Part shown: positions 8,176 through 16,757 of the stretch, one piece after another
Position numbering within the stretch: the first letter of the stretch is position 1
How the letters are laid out: each line of letters begins with the position of its first letter
Assembly: GCA_002315435.1 (NCBI GenBank)
Contig: DCFW01000027.1
Coordinates: forward strand, 62,001 to 126,000
Direction: 5' to 3'
Length of the DNA: 64,000 nucleotides
Source of the DNA: Bacteroidales bacterium UBA1794
GTDB lineage: Bacteria; Bacteroidota; Bacteroidia; Bacteroidales; Bacteroidaceae
Notes under the pieces: model-generated
Database searches by the model: none
Seen by the model: the letters and a program-made list of their open reading frames with translations, nothing else
Told to the model about the DNA's origin: nothing
Program-made: the position numbers and the translations under genes

Positions 8176-9705
8176 ATGGAAATAGTCGTATCAATTGTCT
8201 GTTTTTTGGTGGGTGGCATTTTGGCCTTTGTCACCTTCAGATACATACTCAAATCTAAGTACAACAAAGCACTACAAGACGCTTCTGCTGAGGCTGAGGT
8301 CATCAAAAGGAATAAACTACTTGAAGTAAAGGAAAAGTTCTTGAACAAGAAAGCTGACTTGGAAAAAGAAGTTGCATTACGTAACCAGAAAATTCAACAA
8401 GCTGAGAATCGTTTGAAGCAACGCGAATTGGTGATAAATCAAAAGCAAGATGAAGTGCAGCGGAAACGTCAAGAGATTGAAAGTGTCAAAAGCAATTACG
8501 AAAACCAAACTGCTGCCATTGAAAAGAAAAAGGAAGAACTTGAGAAACTGCAAGGTCAAGAACGTGAAAAGCTGGAAGTTATTTCAGGACTCTCTGCTGA
8601 AGAAGCTAAGGCTCATTTAGTTGAGGCAATGAAAGATGAGGCTAAAACCCAAGCCCAATCGTATATCAACGATATAATGGATGATGCAAAACTGAATGCC
8701 AATAAAGAGGCAAAACGCATCATTATACAATCTATTCAACGTGTGGCTACTGAAACGGCTATAGAAAACTCTGTAACGGTATTCCACATTGACAGCGATG
8801 AGGTGAAGGGACGTATCATTGGTCGTGAAGGCCGCAACATCCGTGCTTTGGAAGCTGCTACCGGTGTAGAAATAGTAGTTGACGATACACCTGAAGCTAT
8901 CGTATTATCGGCATTTGATCCGGTAAGACGTGAAATTGCCAGATTAGCTCTTCATCAATTGGTTACTGACGGACGTATACATCCGGCTCGTATTGAAGAG
9001 GTTGTAACTAAAGTGAAGAAACAAGTTGAAGAAGAAATAATTGAAACAGGTAAACGCACAACTATCGACCTTGGTATCCATGGTTTGCATCCTGAATTGA
9101 TTCGTATCATCGGTAAGATGAAGTATCGTTCATCATACGGACAGAACTTGCTGCAACATGCTCGTGAAACAGCTAACTTATGTTCTGTAATGGCTTCTGA
9201 ATTGGGATTGAACCCTAAGAAGGCTAAACGTGCCGGACTTTTGCATGATATTGGTAAGGTGCCTGATGAAGAACCAGAATTGCCACACGCATTGTTGGGT
9301 ATGAAAATGGCGGAGAAATATAAAGAGAAACCGGACATCTGTAATGCTATCGGTGCTCACCACGACGAAGTAGAGATGACTAGCTTGCTGGCTCCTATCG
9401 TACAAGTGTGTGATGCTATCAGTGGTGCTCGTCCAGGTGCACGCCGTGAAGTAGTGGAAGCTTATATCAAACGTTTGAACGATTTGGAACAAGTAGCCAT
9501 GAGCTATCCAGGTGTTACTAAGACTTATGCTATCCAAGCCGGTCGTGAACTACGAGTAATCGTAGGTGCTGACAAGATCGACGATAAGGAAACAGAAAGT
9601 TTATCAAACGAAATAGCTAAGAAGATTCAAGACGAAATGACTTATCCCGGACAAGTAAAAATCACGGTGATCCGTGAAACCCGTGCGATAAGCTTTGCGA
9701 AGTAA
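8176..9705 (+). CDS. rny: Ribonuclease Y
   Basis: RNase Y is a membrane-anchored endoribonuclease that initiates mRNA decay. The 509-residue protein shows all parts in order. A single N-terminal membrane helix lies at about 3-24. A long charged coiled coil spans about 30-135. A KH RNA-binding domain follows at about 200-265 (IIGREGRNIR at 214-223). An HD phosphohydrolase domain lies at about 320-420, with the diagnostic His357-Asp358 in AGLLHDIGK. Length is typical. It ends at a strong terminator shared with the convergent PHP gene. Confidence 0.96.
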   Translation: MEIVVSIVCFLVGGILAFVTFRYILKSKYNKALQDASAEAEVIKRNKLLEVKEKFLNKKADLEKEVALRNQKIQQAENRLKQRELVINQKQDEVQRKRQEIESVKSNYENQTAAIEKKKEELEKLQGQEREKLEVISGLSAEEAKAHLVEAMKDEAKTQAQSYINDIMDDAKLNANKEAKRIIIQSIQRVATETAIENSVTVFHIDSDEVKGRIIGREGRNIRALEAATGVEIVVDDTPEAIVLSAFDPVRREIARLALHQLVTDGRIHPARIEEVVTKVKKQVEEEIIETGKRTTIDLGIHGLHPELIRIIGKMKYRSSYGQNLLQHARETANLCSVMASELGLNPKKAKRAGLLHDIGKVPDEEPELPHALLGMKMAEKYKEKPDICNAIGAHHDEVEMTSLLAPIVQVCDAISGARPGARREVVEAYIKRLNDLEQVAMSYPGVTKTYAIQAGRELRVIVGADKIDDKETESLSNEIAKKIQDEMTYPGQVKITVIRETRAISFAK

Positions 9706-9727
9706 TTAAACGCTTTAAGCCTATATA

Positions 9728-9764
9728 AAATGCATTGCCCATCTTTATGATCGGCAATGCATTT
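9728..9764. terminator. Bidirectional terminator between rny and the PHP gene
   Basis: Perfect 12-bp arms AAATGCATTGCC (9728-9739) and its complement (9753-9764) enclose a 13-nt loop; T-rich sequence lies on both outer sides. Confidence 0.8.
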
Positions 9765-9802
9765 CTTTATTATATAAATCTTAAGGCTAACAGCCTCTAC
9801 GG

Positions 9803-10525
9803 TCATTTTCCCTTCCTAAGTATTTGCTTAAACAGCTCTATTTTATCATTTACAATTAACTCATCAGGGAACTCAGACTCCTGCAACAATTCATCAACAA
9901 GTTGATGTGTGCCGATATCAAATGAGATGTGTGCATCACTTCCTACAATTACATGTACTTCATACTTTTTGCAAAGACGCAAAATCTCAAGATTATTGGC
10001 TTTGGCTTCAGTGCGATGACGCACAGGATTTAATGAACTATTATTGATCTCAAGCAATGTTTGATATTCCTTTGAAGCAAAAACTAATGGTTCAAAGTTC
10101 AACTCAGCCGTGCCATCACCCGGATGACTGATAATATTGATTTCAGGATTCTTTATAGCACCCAAAACAGCACTTGTATTCTGATCAACCGTTCCCGGTC
10201 TGAAACAGACATTGTGCAATCCGGCAATCTTCACATCCATCATCGGATAATACACTTCTTCAAGCTGGATGGAACCATCATAGTCGATAATATTCAATTC
10301 AGCCCCCATGAGTAATTCCACACCATACATCATACGCGGTACGCAATGCATATTCCTAAAGTATATCGGGTCGCAGGTTCCGGGTATTCCTGGTCCATGT
10401 TCAGTAATTCCCAATAACCGGATGTGCTTGTCGGCAGCAGCACGAACCATCTCTTGCAAAGTGCTATAAGCATGTCCGCTAGCTATTGTATGCGTGTGAA
10501 TGTCCAACAAATAATTTATAATCAT
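9803..10525 (-). CDS. PHP-domain metal-dependent phosphoesterase (YcdX-like)
   Basis: This 240-residue protein has the metal ligands of a PHP phosphatase: DIHTHT (His10, His12), GITEHGPG (Glu42, His43), SHPGDG (His134) and GSDAHI (Asp197, His199). The GHAYST segment and overall size match the YcdX group rather than histidinol phosphatase HisK. The family cleaves phosphomonoesters in the cytoplasm using a tri-metal centre; the natural substrate is not known. It lies 11 bp downstream of the EamA transporter gene on the same strand, so the two are probably co-transcribed. Confidence 0.88.
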   Translation of the reverse strand: MIINYLLDIHTHTIASGHAYSTLQEMVRAAADKHIRLLGITEHGPGIPGTCDPIYFRNMHCVPRMMYGVELLMGAELNIIDYDGSIQLEEVYYPMMDVKIAGLHNVCFRPGTVDQNTSAVLGAIKNPEINIISHPGDGTAELNFEPLVFASKEYQTLLEINNSSLNPVRHRTEAKANNLEILRLCKKYEVHVIVGSDAHISFDIGTHQLVDELLQESEFPDELIVNDKIELFKQILRKGK

Positions 10526-10536
10526 GATTCATCAAT

Positions 10537-11415
10537 TTAAACGTTCAAGCTCTTTTCCTTTGCCACAAAATACATTTGCCACAGTACGGATATAACAATC
10601 ATAGACATCCCTACCCAAAATGAAAAATTCAAATCTTTGCTTTCATGGAACAGGATCATGGCAATGATGATACTGTAAACCGGTTCAAGATTGTAACTAA
10701 GATTTACTGTAAAAGCCGATAATGATTTAAGTGCTTGTATCTGCAACACATACAATGCGATGGTGCAGAACAAGACGTAGATAATCATATACAAAAAGTC
10801 CATGCCCAGGGGCACCATTGTCTTAGACGTAAAGAAATGCAGATACACGGGCATTAGAAAGCTCAGACACACCAATCCACCAATCATTTGATAAAGCAAC
10901 ATAGTTCCACTGGAATAGAGACGCCCCACTTTTTTATTCAATATGGAATAGAGCGAGCAAAGCATAGATGAGACGACTCCCAGTCCTATTCCCAAACGAT
11001 AACGTGTATCAAAAGAAAAGATGAGAACCACCCCAAGCACAGCAATCAAGCTTAGTCCCATCTCGCGAATACGGAACCCTCTGTGCATTATAAAGGGTTC
11101 GAATATGGAAGAGAAAAAACCCATCAACGAGAGTACGACTACTCCAATGGATACATTGCTGGCTTTGATACTTCCATAAAAAAAGACCCAGTGAGTTGAT
11201 AATACAAAACCGACCAGGCCTATCTTGACAGCATCACGCATCGTCACTTTCTTCAGTTTCCCGTAAAACTTGAGTACAATAAAGAAAATGATAGAAGCAA
11301 ACAACAATCTATACCACACAAGCAATCCCTCATTCAAAGAAATTAATTTTCCGAATATACCCGTAAAACCTGCCAATAGGATAGATAGATGCAACTTGAT
11401 AAATGCTTGCTTCAT
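10537..11415 (-). CDS. EamA/DMT-family transporter
   Basis: The 292-residue product has about ten hydrophobic segments arranged as two EamA repeats (about 5-140 and 150-285). The first includes GFTGIFGKLISLNEGLLVWYR and the second SAFTVNLSYNLEPVYSII, a typical second-repeat motif. Such proteins export or import small metabolites across the inner membrane; the substrate is unknown. A longer frame reaches 11466, but the ATG at 11415 (MKQAFIKLHLS) starts directly at the first membrane helix and is preferred. It is upstream of the PHP gene. Confidence 0.88.
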   Translation of the reverse strand: MKQAFIKLHLSILLAGFTGIFGKLISLNEGLLVWYRLLFASIIFFIVLKFYGKLKKVTMRDAVKIGLVGFVLSTHWVFFYGSIKASNVSIGVVVLSLMGFFSSIFEPFIMHRGFRIREMGLSLIAVLGVVLIFSFDTRYRLGIGLGVVSSMLCSLYSILNKKVGRLYSSGTMLLYQMIGGLVCLSFLMPVYLHFFTSKTMVPLGMDFLYMIIYVLFCTIALYVLQIQALKSLSAFTVNLSYNLEPVYSIIIAMILFHESKDLNFSFWVGMSMIVISVLWQMYFVAKEKSLNV

Positions 11416-11504
11416 TGATTCTTCATTTTGATACAAAAGTAACACTTTTATGCCAAACGGAACCAAAAATGAGATAAATTAAGCCAGTCTGTTCCATTGA
11501 AGGA

Positions 11505-13421
11505 TTACAGTGTAGGGATAACTTCTTTCAAAGTGCCATCAACATTAAACTCTAACTTATCTATACACACTTCACGCATATATCCTGCTGCATGTCCCAT
11601 ATTAATGCCTTCGGGGCGTGAGAAACGATGGTACACAATATGCCATTCATCCGTACCGGGGGCTTGCACCACGGAGCAATGTCCTGTCCCATAAATTCCT
11701 TTATCAGCATCCTTTTTTAGCAGGATATTGTTGGCTGGAATATCGATTGGACCTGTAGGAGATGTAGATATACCATAACGAACACAATAATCAGGACTTC
11801 GCGTATCGCCTTGCGACCAAAGGAAATAATATTTGCCATTGCGGTAAAATACATAGGTACCTTCACGAAAAGTGTGATCACTCGGTGTAATGATTTTAGT
11901 AGTACTTGGTTTTATTGAAACCATATCGTTGTTCAACTCAGCTACAGCCATATATCCATTGCCATAATAAAGGTAGCTTTTCTTTGATTGCGGGTCCATA
12001 AAGACATCCGGATCAATAACTTGTCCACCTTTTGTACCCTCAGGGCGGTCAGCAACCAAAGGCTTTCCCCTATCAACAAACGGTCCGGCAGGATCATTGG
12101 CAACAGCTACACCAACCTTTTGAGCGGCTGTATAATAGAAATAATATTTAAACTTCTTTCCTTTCTTCTTCTCAATAATACAAGGTGCCCAAGCATTGTG
12201 ATCAGCCCAAGTTACATCTTTCTTCAAATCCAAAATAACTCCTTCATCATTCCATGATGCCAAGTCGGGTGATGAAAAAGCTTTGAAATAGGTACCACTC
12301 CAACCGGTGAATCCATCACTAGTTGGATAGATATAATACTTTCCAGTCTTTTCGGCATACAATACCTCGGGATCAGCAAAATATCCGTTAAGCACAGGGT
12401 TACTATCTGAAGGGAGATTAATACCTGAAGGCACACCCCATTTATCAGTCAAGCGTTTAAGTTCCTGACGAGTCACAGCCATTACCGCACCATGGCGAGG
12501 ATGAAAATCCATAGACACATTCTCCACCTTTGTAAAAGAATCCAAATCTTGAGATTCTGTAAACTCATATCGCCCTTTTCCAAAGACGTCATACATTAAT
12601 ATATATTTATCTTTACCGATCAACTTAAATGTACCGGCACCTTCTACATGATCAGTAGTTTGCTCTTTGTAACCAGGGTATTCAAGCCATTTTCCAGAAG
12701 TAAGATTGAGAGTGACGGCTTCTTTGATGCCATTACTCTTTGCGTCAGTCATTTTATAAAAAAGATGATATATGCCATCTTTGATAAGAATGTCTCCATC
12801 AATACATGACATTTTGTTTTCAGGAATGAACAAAGGTTTTGGTTCGCCTTCAATATCAGTAAAATCCTTGTTGGCATAAGCATAATAAATCACATCTTGC
12901 TGATCGCCGTATTTCATAGACCAATAGATCATGTACTTGCCTGCATGCTTATCATAAATAGTTTGTGGTGCCCATACACGTTTCAAATCCTCTTGACCCG
13001 AATATTTCTTTTGAATGTTGACGATGCTTGATGTCCAATGCACAAGATCTGTAGATTTCATAAGTACAATTCCTCTATTTGAATCCCACCCGTGTGACGA
13101 AGCCATATCAGTCATTACCATATAAAATGTTCGACCATCCTCACCACGAAGAATATGTGGATCACGAATACCTCCCGATTCAGTAATGGATTTTGACTCC
13201 ATCACAGGATTATTATGATTCAGTGACATGAAATGATAACCATCAGTACTGACAGCATAATGCAATGTTTCATCCTCAATTTTATTACCGGTAAAATACA
13301 CAAACAGATAACCGGCATAATCTTTTTCAGCCACATCAGACATGACTGTGTTTTGTGAATATGCAGCCCGCGTAGATAGCATTAGAAAGATTACTATACC
13401 TAACAAAGTTTTGTTCATCAT
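11505..13421 (-). CDS. Exported glycoside hydrolase with two GH43-type propeller domains
   Basis: A signal peptide (about 1-23) precedes two beta-propeller domains of the GH43/GH62 fold. Domain 1 (about 35-325) shows IRDPHIL (Asp87), SCIDGDIL (Asp208/210) and HVEGAGTF (Glu260). Domain 2 (about 340-638) shows YFADPEVLY (Asp350), VIDPDVF (Asp470) and FREGTYVF (Glu520). Each set fits the Asp-Asp-Glu general base, pKa modulator and general acid of GH43, so both may be active. GH43 enzymes act on arabinose- or xylose-containing glycans, or in some subfamilies galactans. No SusC/D genes are adjacent. The 638-residue protein is probably periplasmic. Confidence 0.88.
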   Translation of the reverse strand: MMNKTLLGIVIFLMLSTRAAYSQNTVMSDVAEKDYAGYLFVYFTGNKIEDETLHYAVSTDGYHFMSLNHNNPVMESKSITESGGIRDPHILRGEDGRTFYMVMTDMASSHGWDSNRGIVLMKSTDLVHWTSSIVNIQKKYSGQEDLKRVWAPQTIYDKHAGKYMIYWSMKYGDQQDVIYYAYANKDFTDIEGEPKPLFIPENKMSCIDGDILIKDGIYHLFYKMTDAKSNGIKEAVTLNLTSGKWLEYPGYKEQTTDHVEGAGTFKLIGKDKYILMYDVFGKGRYEFTESQDLDSFTKVENVSMDFHPRHGAVMAVTRQELKRLTDKWGVPSGINLPSDSNPVLNGYFADPEVLYAEKTGKYYIYPTSDGFTGWSGTYFKAFSSPDLASWNDEGVILDLKKDVTWADHNAWAPCIIEKKKGKKFKYYFYYTAAQKVGVAVANDPAGPFVDRGKPLVADRPEGTKGGQVIDPDVFMDPQSKKSYLYYGNGYMAVAELNNDMVSIKPSTTKIITPSDHTFREGTYVFYRNGKYYFLWSQGDTRSPDYCVRYGISTSPTGPIDIPANNILLKKDADKGIYGTGHCSVVQAPGTDEWHIVYHRFSRPEGINMGHAAGYMREVCIDKLEFNVDGTLKEVIPTL

Positions 13422-13443
13422 ATTATATTTAAGAATTACTTCA

Positions 13444-13451
13444 CAAAGATA
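13444..13451 (-). promoter_or_regulatory. Probable -7 box of the GH43 gene
   Basis: TATCTTTG on the minus strand, 22 bp before the ATG, matches TAnnTTTG. No TTTG is seen at the expected -33 position, so the assignment rests on the -7 box alone. Confidence 0.4.
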
Positions 13452-13457
13452 GATATT

Positions 13458-13814
13458 TTACGTTAACTCATCATATTCGGCTTTCATCTTTTTAGTGAAT
13501 TTGTTGAGAACCTCATTATATGATACATCAATTAATTGCTTGAGCAAACAATCATCTACATCAAGATTAAATTCTACTTGTATCCAATACTTTTTATTGA
13601 AATAGGGAGCACTACTAACAGCATTATGGTCGTCCTTTAATTGCAAAATGTAATCAGGATCACACTTAAGACAGATCTTACTGGCTGATTCCAAATCAAT
13701 CAGTGCAAACATTTTGTCCATCACTTTAATTACTAGAGAATACTCGTCAAAAGGGAATCCTTCATTAACGGCTTTCTTAGCCATACAATATTCACGGGCT
13801 GATTCTACATCCAT
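13458..13814 (-). CDS. MmcQ/YjbR-family protein
   Basis: The 118-residue protein matches the YjbR/MmcQ family through its N-terminal MDVESAREYCMAKKAVNEGFPF segment, the KMFALIDLES strand and ISLKCDP-like sequence (here ICLKCDPDY), and KKYWIQVEF in the second half. The family has a double-wing DNA-binding-like fold, but no defined cellular role. It stands alone with its own -7 box (TATCTTTG, minus strand, 13841-13848) and is 36 bp upstream of the GH43 gene. Confidence 0.88.
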   Translation of the reverse strand: MDVESAREYCMAKKAVNEGFPFDEYSLVIKVMDKMFALIDLESASKICLKCDPDYILQLKDDHNAVSSAPYFNKKYWIQVEFNLDVDDCLLKQLIDVSYNEVLNKFTKKMKAEYDELT

Positions 13815-13840
13815 AGCTACAAATTTTAAATAACAATGCC

Positions 13841-13848
13841 CAAAGATA
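13841..13848 (-). promoter_or_regulatory. Probable -7 box of the yjbR-like gene
   Basis: Minus-strand TATCTTTG ends 26 bp before the ATG at 13814. The expected -33 TTTG is not visible. Confidence 0.4.
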
Positions 13849-13998
13849 TAATTTTATCAAATAAAACTAATAACCTTAATACTAAAAATAAAGACTTTAC
13901 TGCATTTGAATCTGGTATAGACGTAGCAGTAGCCATGAGAAAATGAAAGACTGCTAGAACCAAGCAAAATCATTAACTCTCCTATAATATGTTTCTAC

Positions 13999-14694
13999 TT
14001 AGCCAAATATAAAATTTAATAAAGGAATAATCAAAGTGGAAGCGATTCCCATCAAGGCAATGGCTAGTCCACTAACAGCACCTTCCACTGCACCAATCTG
14101 CATGGCACGAGCTGTTCCAAGACCATGAGCTGTACATCCCAAAGCGAGTCCACGTGCTATTGGATTCTTTACATGAACCAACTTCAATAACTTCGGGCCA
14201 AAGACGGCACCAACGATGCCACAGACTACTACAGTTACCACTGTCAAAGAAACATTTCCACCATTTGTCTGAGAAATGCTCATAGCTATCGGGGTAGTCA
14301 AACATTTAGGCTCAAAAGAGTGAATCAACAGGGTGTTCAACCCAAAGATCCTACCAACTAACATAACACTAAATACAGAAACAATGCTCCCGACTACAAC
14401 ACTTGTAAGTATGGCTATCACATTGCCGCGAATCTTATCCAGTTGTTCATAAAGGATTACTCCAATAGCTACCACACTGGGACCAAGCATGAAATTCAAT
14501 ATGCTGTTTGCTTCGAAGTAAGTTTTAAAGGGTATTCCGGTCGTGCACAAAATAATAATAATAAACACAGTTGATGTAAGACAGGGATGCAGAAATTGGG
14601 CATGTGTTTTACGCTGAATCCACGATCCAATTATAAAAGAACCAAGAGTCAACGTCAACATACAAACTGGAGAGCTGTATACTGCACTATTCAT
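13999..14694 (-). CDS. lrgB: LrgB/CidB/YohK-family membrane protein
   Basis: LrgB-type proteins are polytopic inner-membrane proteins that work with LrgA. In different organisms the pair has been linked to holin-like control of autolysis and to export or uptake of small organic acids such as glycolate or pyruvate. The 231-residue sequence has family signatures FMLGPSVVAIGVILYEQ, LTTPIAMSISQTNGG and LGCTAHGLGTARAMQIG, with about seven hydrophobic segments. It overlaps the lrgA gene by 8 bp, so the two form a coupled operon. Confidence 0.92.
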   Translation of the reverse strand: MNSAVYSSPVCMLTLTLGSFIIGSWIQRKTHAQFLHPCLTSTVFIIIILCTTGIPFKTYFEANSILNFMLGPSVVAIGVILYEQLDKIRGNVIAILTSVVVGSIVSVFSVMLVGRIFGLNTLLIHSFEPKCLTTPIAMSISQTNGGNVSLTVVTVVVCGIVGAVFGPKLLKLVHVKNPIARGLALGCTAHGLGTARAMQIGAVEGAVSGLAIALMGIASTLIIPLLNFIFG

Positions 14695-15043
14695 GAGGGA
14701 TCTCCTTTCTTACTAAAACCTGCATAACCGTTCCTACAGTCACTAAAACAAAAAATGTCGTAAAAATACAAATGACTAAGAATCCACCCCAATTAGCTCG
14801 AATGATACCCCACTGCTCCATAACACCAATAGATGCTGGTACAAAGAACACAGCCATATTTTTTGTTAAGTGATGGGAAACAGAACGCACATCATCCAAT
14901 TTGACAAGATGTGCACATAATGCTATGAAAAGCAATAACATGCCCAATACATTTCCGGGTATAAAGCCTCCGCAAAGTGCTGATAAGAACTGGCCCAGCG
15001 CAAAGAAAAACAGAATAATAAAACCTCCTTTTAAATCTTTCAT
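14687..15043 (-). CDS. lrgA: LrgA/CidA-family membrane protein
   Basis: The 118-residue protein has four hydrophobic segments (about 7-25, 30-47, 63-80 and 87-108) and the family segment FIPGNVLGMLLLFIAL. LrgA is the small holin-like partner of LrgB. The gene leads the two-gene operon, and its end overlaps lrgB by 8 bp. A -7 box TAACTTTG lies 38 bp upstream of the start. No LytSR-type regulator gene is nearby. Confidence 0.91.
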   Translation of the reverse strand: MKDLKGGFIILFFFALGQFLSALCGGFIPGNVLGMLLLFIALCAHLVKLDDVRSVSHHLTKNMAVFFVPASIGVMEQWGIIRANWGGFLVICIFTTFFVLVTVGTVMQVLVRKEIPHE

Positions 15044-15080
15044 TTTACCTAAACTATCGATTACCTACTGAAAACGGCGG

Positions 15081-15088
15081 CAAAGTTA
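15081..15088 (-). promoter_or_regulatory. lrgAB -7 box
   Basis: Minus-strand TAACTTTG is followed by CCGCCG, the same downstream pattern as several housekeeping promoters in this window. No TTTG is visible at -33. Confidence 0.5.
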
Positions 15089-15244
15089 CAAAAATATCTA
15101 TGAGTCCATAATATTGTGAGAAGATTTTAGCAATAATCACATTGTTTACAATGCAGATAAGACCATGCAAAGAAAACAACTAAGGCCATTTTGAATGATA
15201 ATTCGATTGAATACAAAAATAAATTGGCCTCTGCATGCAACTTT

Positions 15245-15269
15245 TCTAGTAGTTGTTCCGTCTACTAGA
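15245..15269. promoter_or_regulatory. 8-bp inverted repeat upstream of the GIN lipoprotein
   Basis: Arms TCTAGTAG (15245-15252) and CTACTAGA (15262-15269) flank 9 bp. There is no T-run on the plus strand, so an operator is more likely than a terminator; it lies 39 bp before the start codon. Confidence 0.4.
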
Positions 15270-15307
15270 TAATACAATGAATAATAAAACTATAAAGAAA
15301 GTAAAAT

Positions 15308-16051
15308 ATGAAAAAGACATTTATTTTATTTGCCACTGCATTGATGACACTCGGTAGTTGCAGTAATATGAAATTCTCTGATTTCAGGGAAAAGCTGAAT
15401 CCCAACAAACCTGTTGAAACACGCGAAGAGCCGCTTAATGCTTTCAACAGTATCGTCATCCATTTGCCTTACGATATTGAAGTCATACAAGGAGACAAAT
15501 CAACTATAGCCATAAAAGGTCCTGCTGACGTGATTGAAGAGATATCGGTTGACGTAAACAAAGGTATACTCACTCTCGAACAAAATAGTTCTTTCAATTT
15601 TACATGGAATCCAAAAGTTGAGATCCTTATAACCACACCTTCGCTTCAATCACTTAATCTCACTGGTAGCGGTGATGTAAACATTCTCATGAAAGAAAAA
15701 CAACCGGCAATGAATTTGGAGCTCACAGGCAGCGGCAATGTTGTATGCAATAATCTCGTTTGCAACGATATGACTACGAATGTTTCTGGCAGTGGTAATT
15801 TGGTTTGCCGCAATTTAAATTGTACCAACATAGATGCAAAAGTAAATGGCAGCGGAGATGCTCAATTTGAAGGAACAGCAAGCAATGGAAAATTCGATGT
15901 ACACGGCAGTGGCAACATCAACTCTGAAAAGATGAGAATTAACATGTTGAACTTGAGGATCGGTGGCAGTGGAGACATTACATATAACTCTCCAAATGCA
16001 AACAAGGATGTCACAGGAAGTGGCAGTTGCACAAACTATTACAAGGAATAA
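15308..16051 (+). CDS. DUF2807 / GIN-domain (putative autotransporter adhesin) lipoprotein
   Basis: The 247-residue protein begins with a lipoprotein signal (lipobox LGSC, Cys18). From about residue 45 the chain is a repetitive beta-helix with turns bearing G-S-G motifs every 18-20 residues: LTGSGDVNI, LTGSGNVVC, VSGSGNLVC, VNGSGDAQF, VHGSGNINS, IGGSGDITY and VTGSGSC. This is the DUF2807 head-GIN pattern common in Bacteroidetes. It is probably anchored in a membrane and exposed to the periplasm or surface; no function is established. It is a single gene with an inverted repeat just upstream. Confidence 0.9.
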   Translation: MKKTFILFATALMTLGSCSNMKFSDFREKLNPNKPVETREEPLNAFNSIVIHLPYDIEVIQGDKSTIAIKGPADVIEEISVDVNKGILTLEQNSSFNFTWNPKVEILITTPSLQSLNLTGSGDVNILMKEKQPAMNLELTGSGNVVCNNLVCNDMTTNVSGSGNLVCRNLNCTNIDAKVNGSGDAQFEGTASNGKFDVHGSGNINSEKMRINMLNLRIGGSGDITYNSPNANKDVTGSGSCTNYYKE

Positions 16052-16093
16052 TACTAGCAAACAATATGGCAAAAGGTGAACATATATGATCAG

Positions 16094-16136
16094 AAGAGTT
16101 CTGCTTATTTGAAACAAGACTCTTTTATAACATGCT
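16094..16136 (+). terminator. Weak terminator after the GIN lipoprotein
   Basis: A 6-bp stem, AAGAGT (16094-16099) with ACTCTT (16129-16134), is followed by a short T-run. The loop is long, so the assignment is tentative. Confidence 0.35.
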
Positions 16137-16199
16137 CATCTATGTATATTGTATGGAAATAAATAAAAGAGAATTAAAGCAAAAATCAAAAAAAATATC

Positions 16200-16207
16200 T
16201 ATCTTTG
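16200..16207 (+). promoter_or_regulatory. -7 box of ssrA
   Basis: TATCTTTG is followed by CAGGC. The transcript would start near 16214, leaving about 95 nt of 5' precursor to be removed before the mature tmRNA end. That precursor contains a small hairpin (about 16217-16248). Confidence 0.45.
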
Positions 16208-16308
16208 CAGGCAATGGGAACAAATAGGTGCTTTACTAATTGTTCTCAATTATGACCTGCAAAGGGATTTATTCGAAAGATGCTATTCTTAGCGAGTTAT
16301 AAGAATTT

Positions 16309-16703
16309 GGGGTTGACCGGTTTTGACAGCGGGCAGAAATGGTATGTAAGCATGCAGAGCGTCGGTGATTTGCTCTTTAATCGCAGTTACCAACATTTTA
16401 TCTGGCAATCAAGAATATGCTCTTGCTGCTTGATCGAAGTATAGTAGATCAGCTCAATCTCGGTACTAGGTGCTGAGACAGGACGTCACTCGGAAGCTGT
16501 TTTTCCGAAGCATTCCGGTTCAGTGGCGCAGTTAAATCGGGAATAGCATTGACAAGCCTCGTGGTTAATGTAAAACTTTAGGGGATAAGGTTCAGGTTGG
16601 TGGCTTCGGTCTTGCCCGAGCACGAAAATTGAAGGCGGAGATAAGCATGTAGAAAGCTTACGATTTCCTCGTTTGGACGGGAGTTCGAATCTCCCCAACT
16701 CCA
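16309..16703 (+). ncRNA. ssrA: Transfer-messenger RNA (tmRNA)
   Basis: tmRNA rescues stalled ribosomes with SmpB and adds a degradation tag. The acceptor stem pairs 16309-16315 (GGGGTTG) with 16696-16702 (CAACTCC) and contains the G3-U70 wobble that alanyl-tRNA synthetase recognises. The T arm is GGGAG-TTCGAAT-CTCCC at 16680-16696. The tag frame runs from GGC at 16404 to TGA at 16431 and encodes GNQEYALAA, ending in the standard ALAA degron. CCA is not encoded: after discriminator A16703 the genome reads CTT, so the 3' end must be completed enzymatically. A terminator follows. Confidence 0.95.
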
Positions 16704-16721
16704 CTTAATAAGCAAATATAG

Positions 16722-16757
16722 ATCCGTATAAATTATAAATTTATGCGGATTTGTTTT
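16722..16757 (+). terminator. ssrA terminator
   Basis: Arms ATCCGTATAAATT (16722-16734) and AATTTATGCGGAT (16738-16750) pair with one G-U, followed by TTGTTTTTT. Confidence 0.8.
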
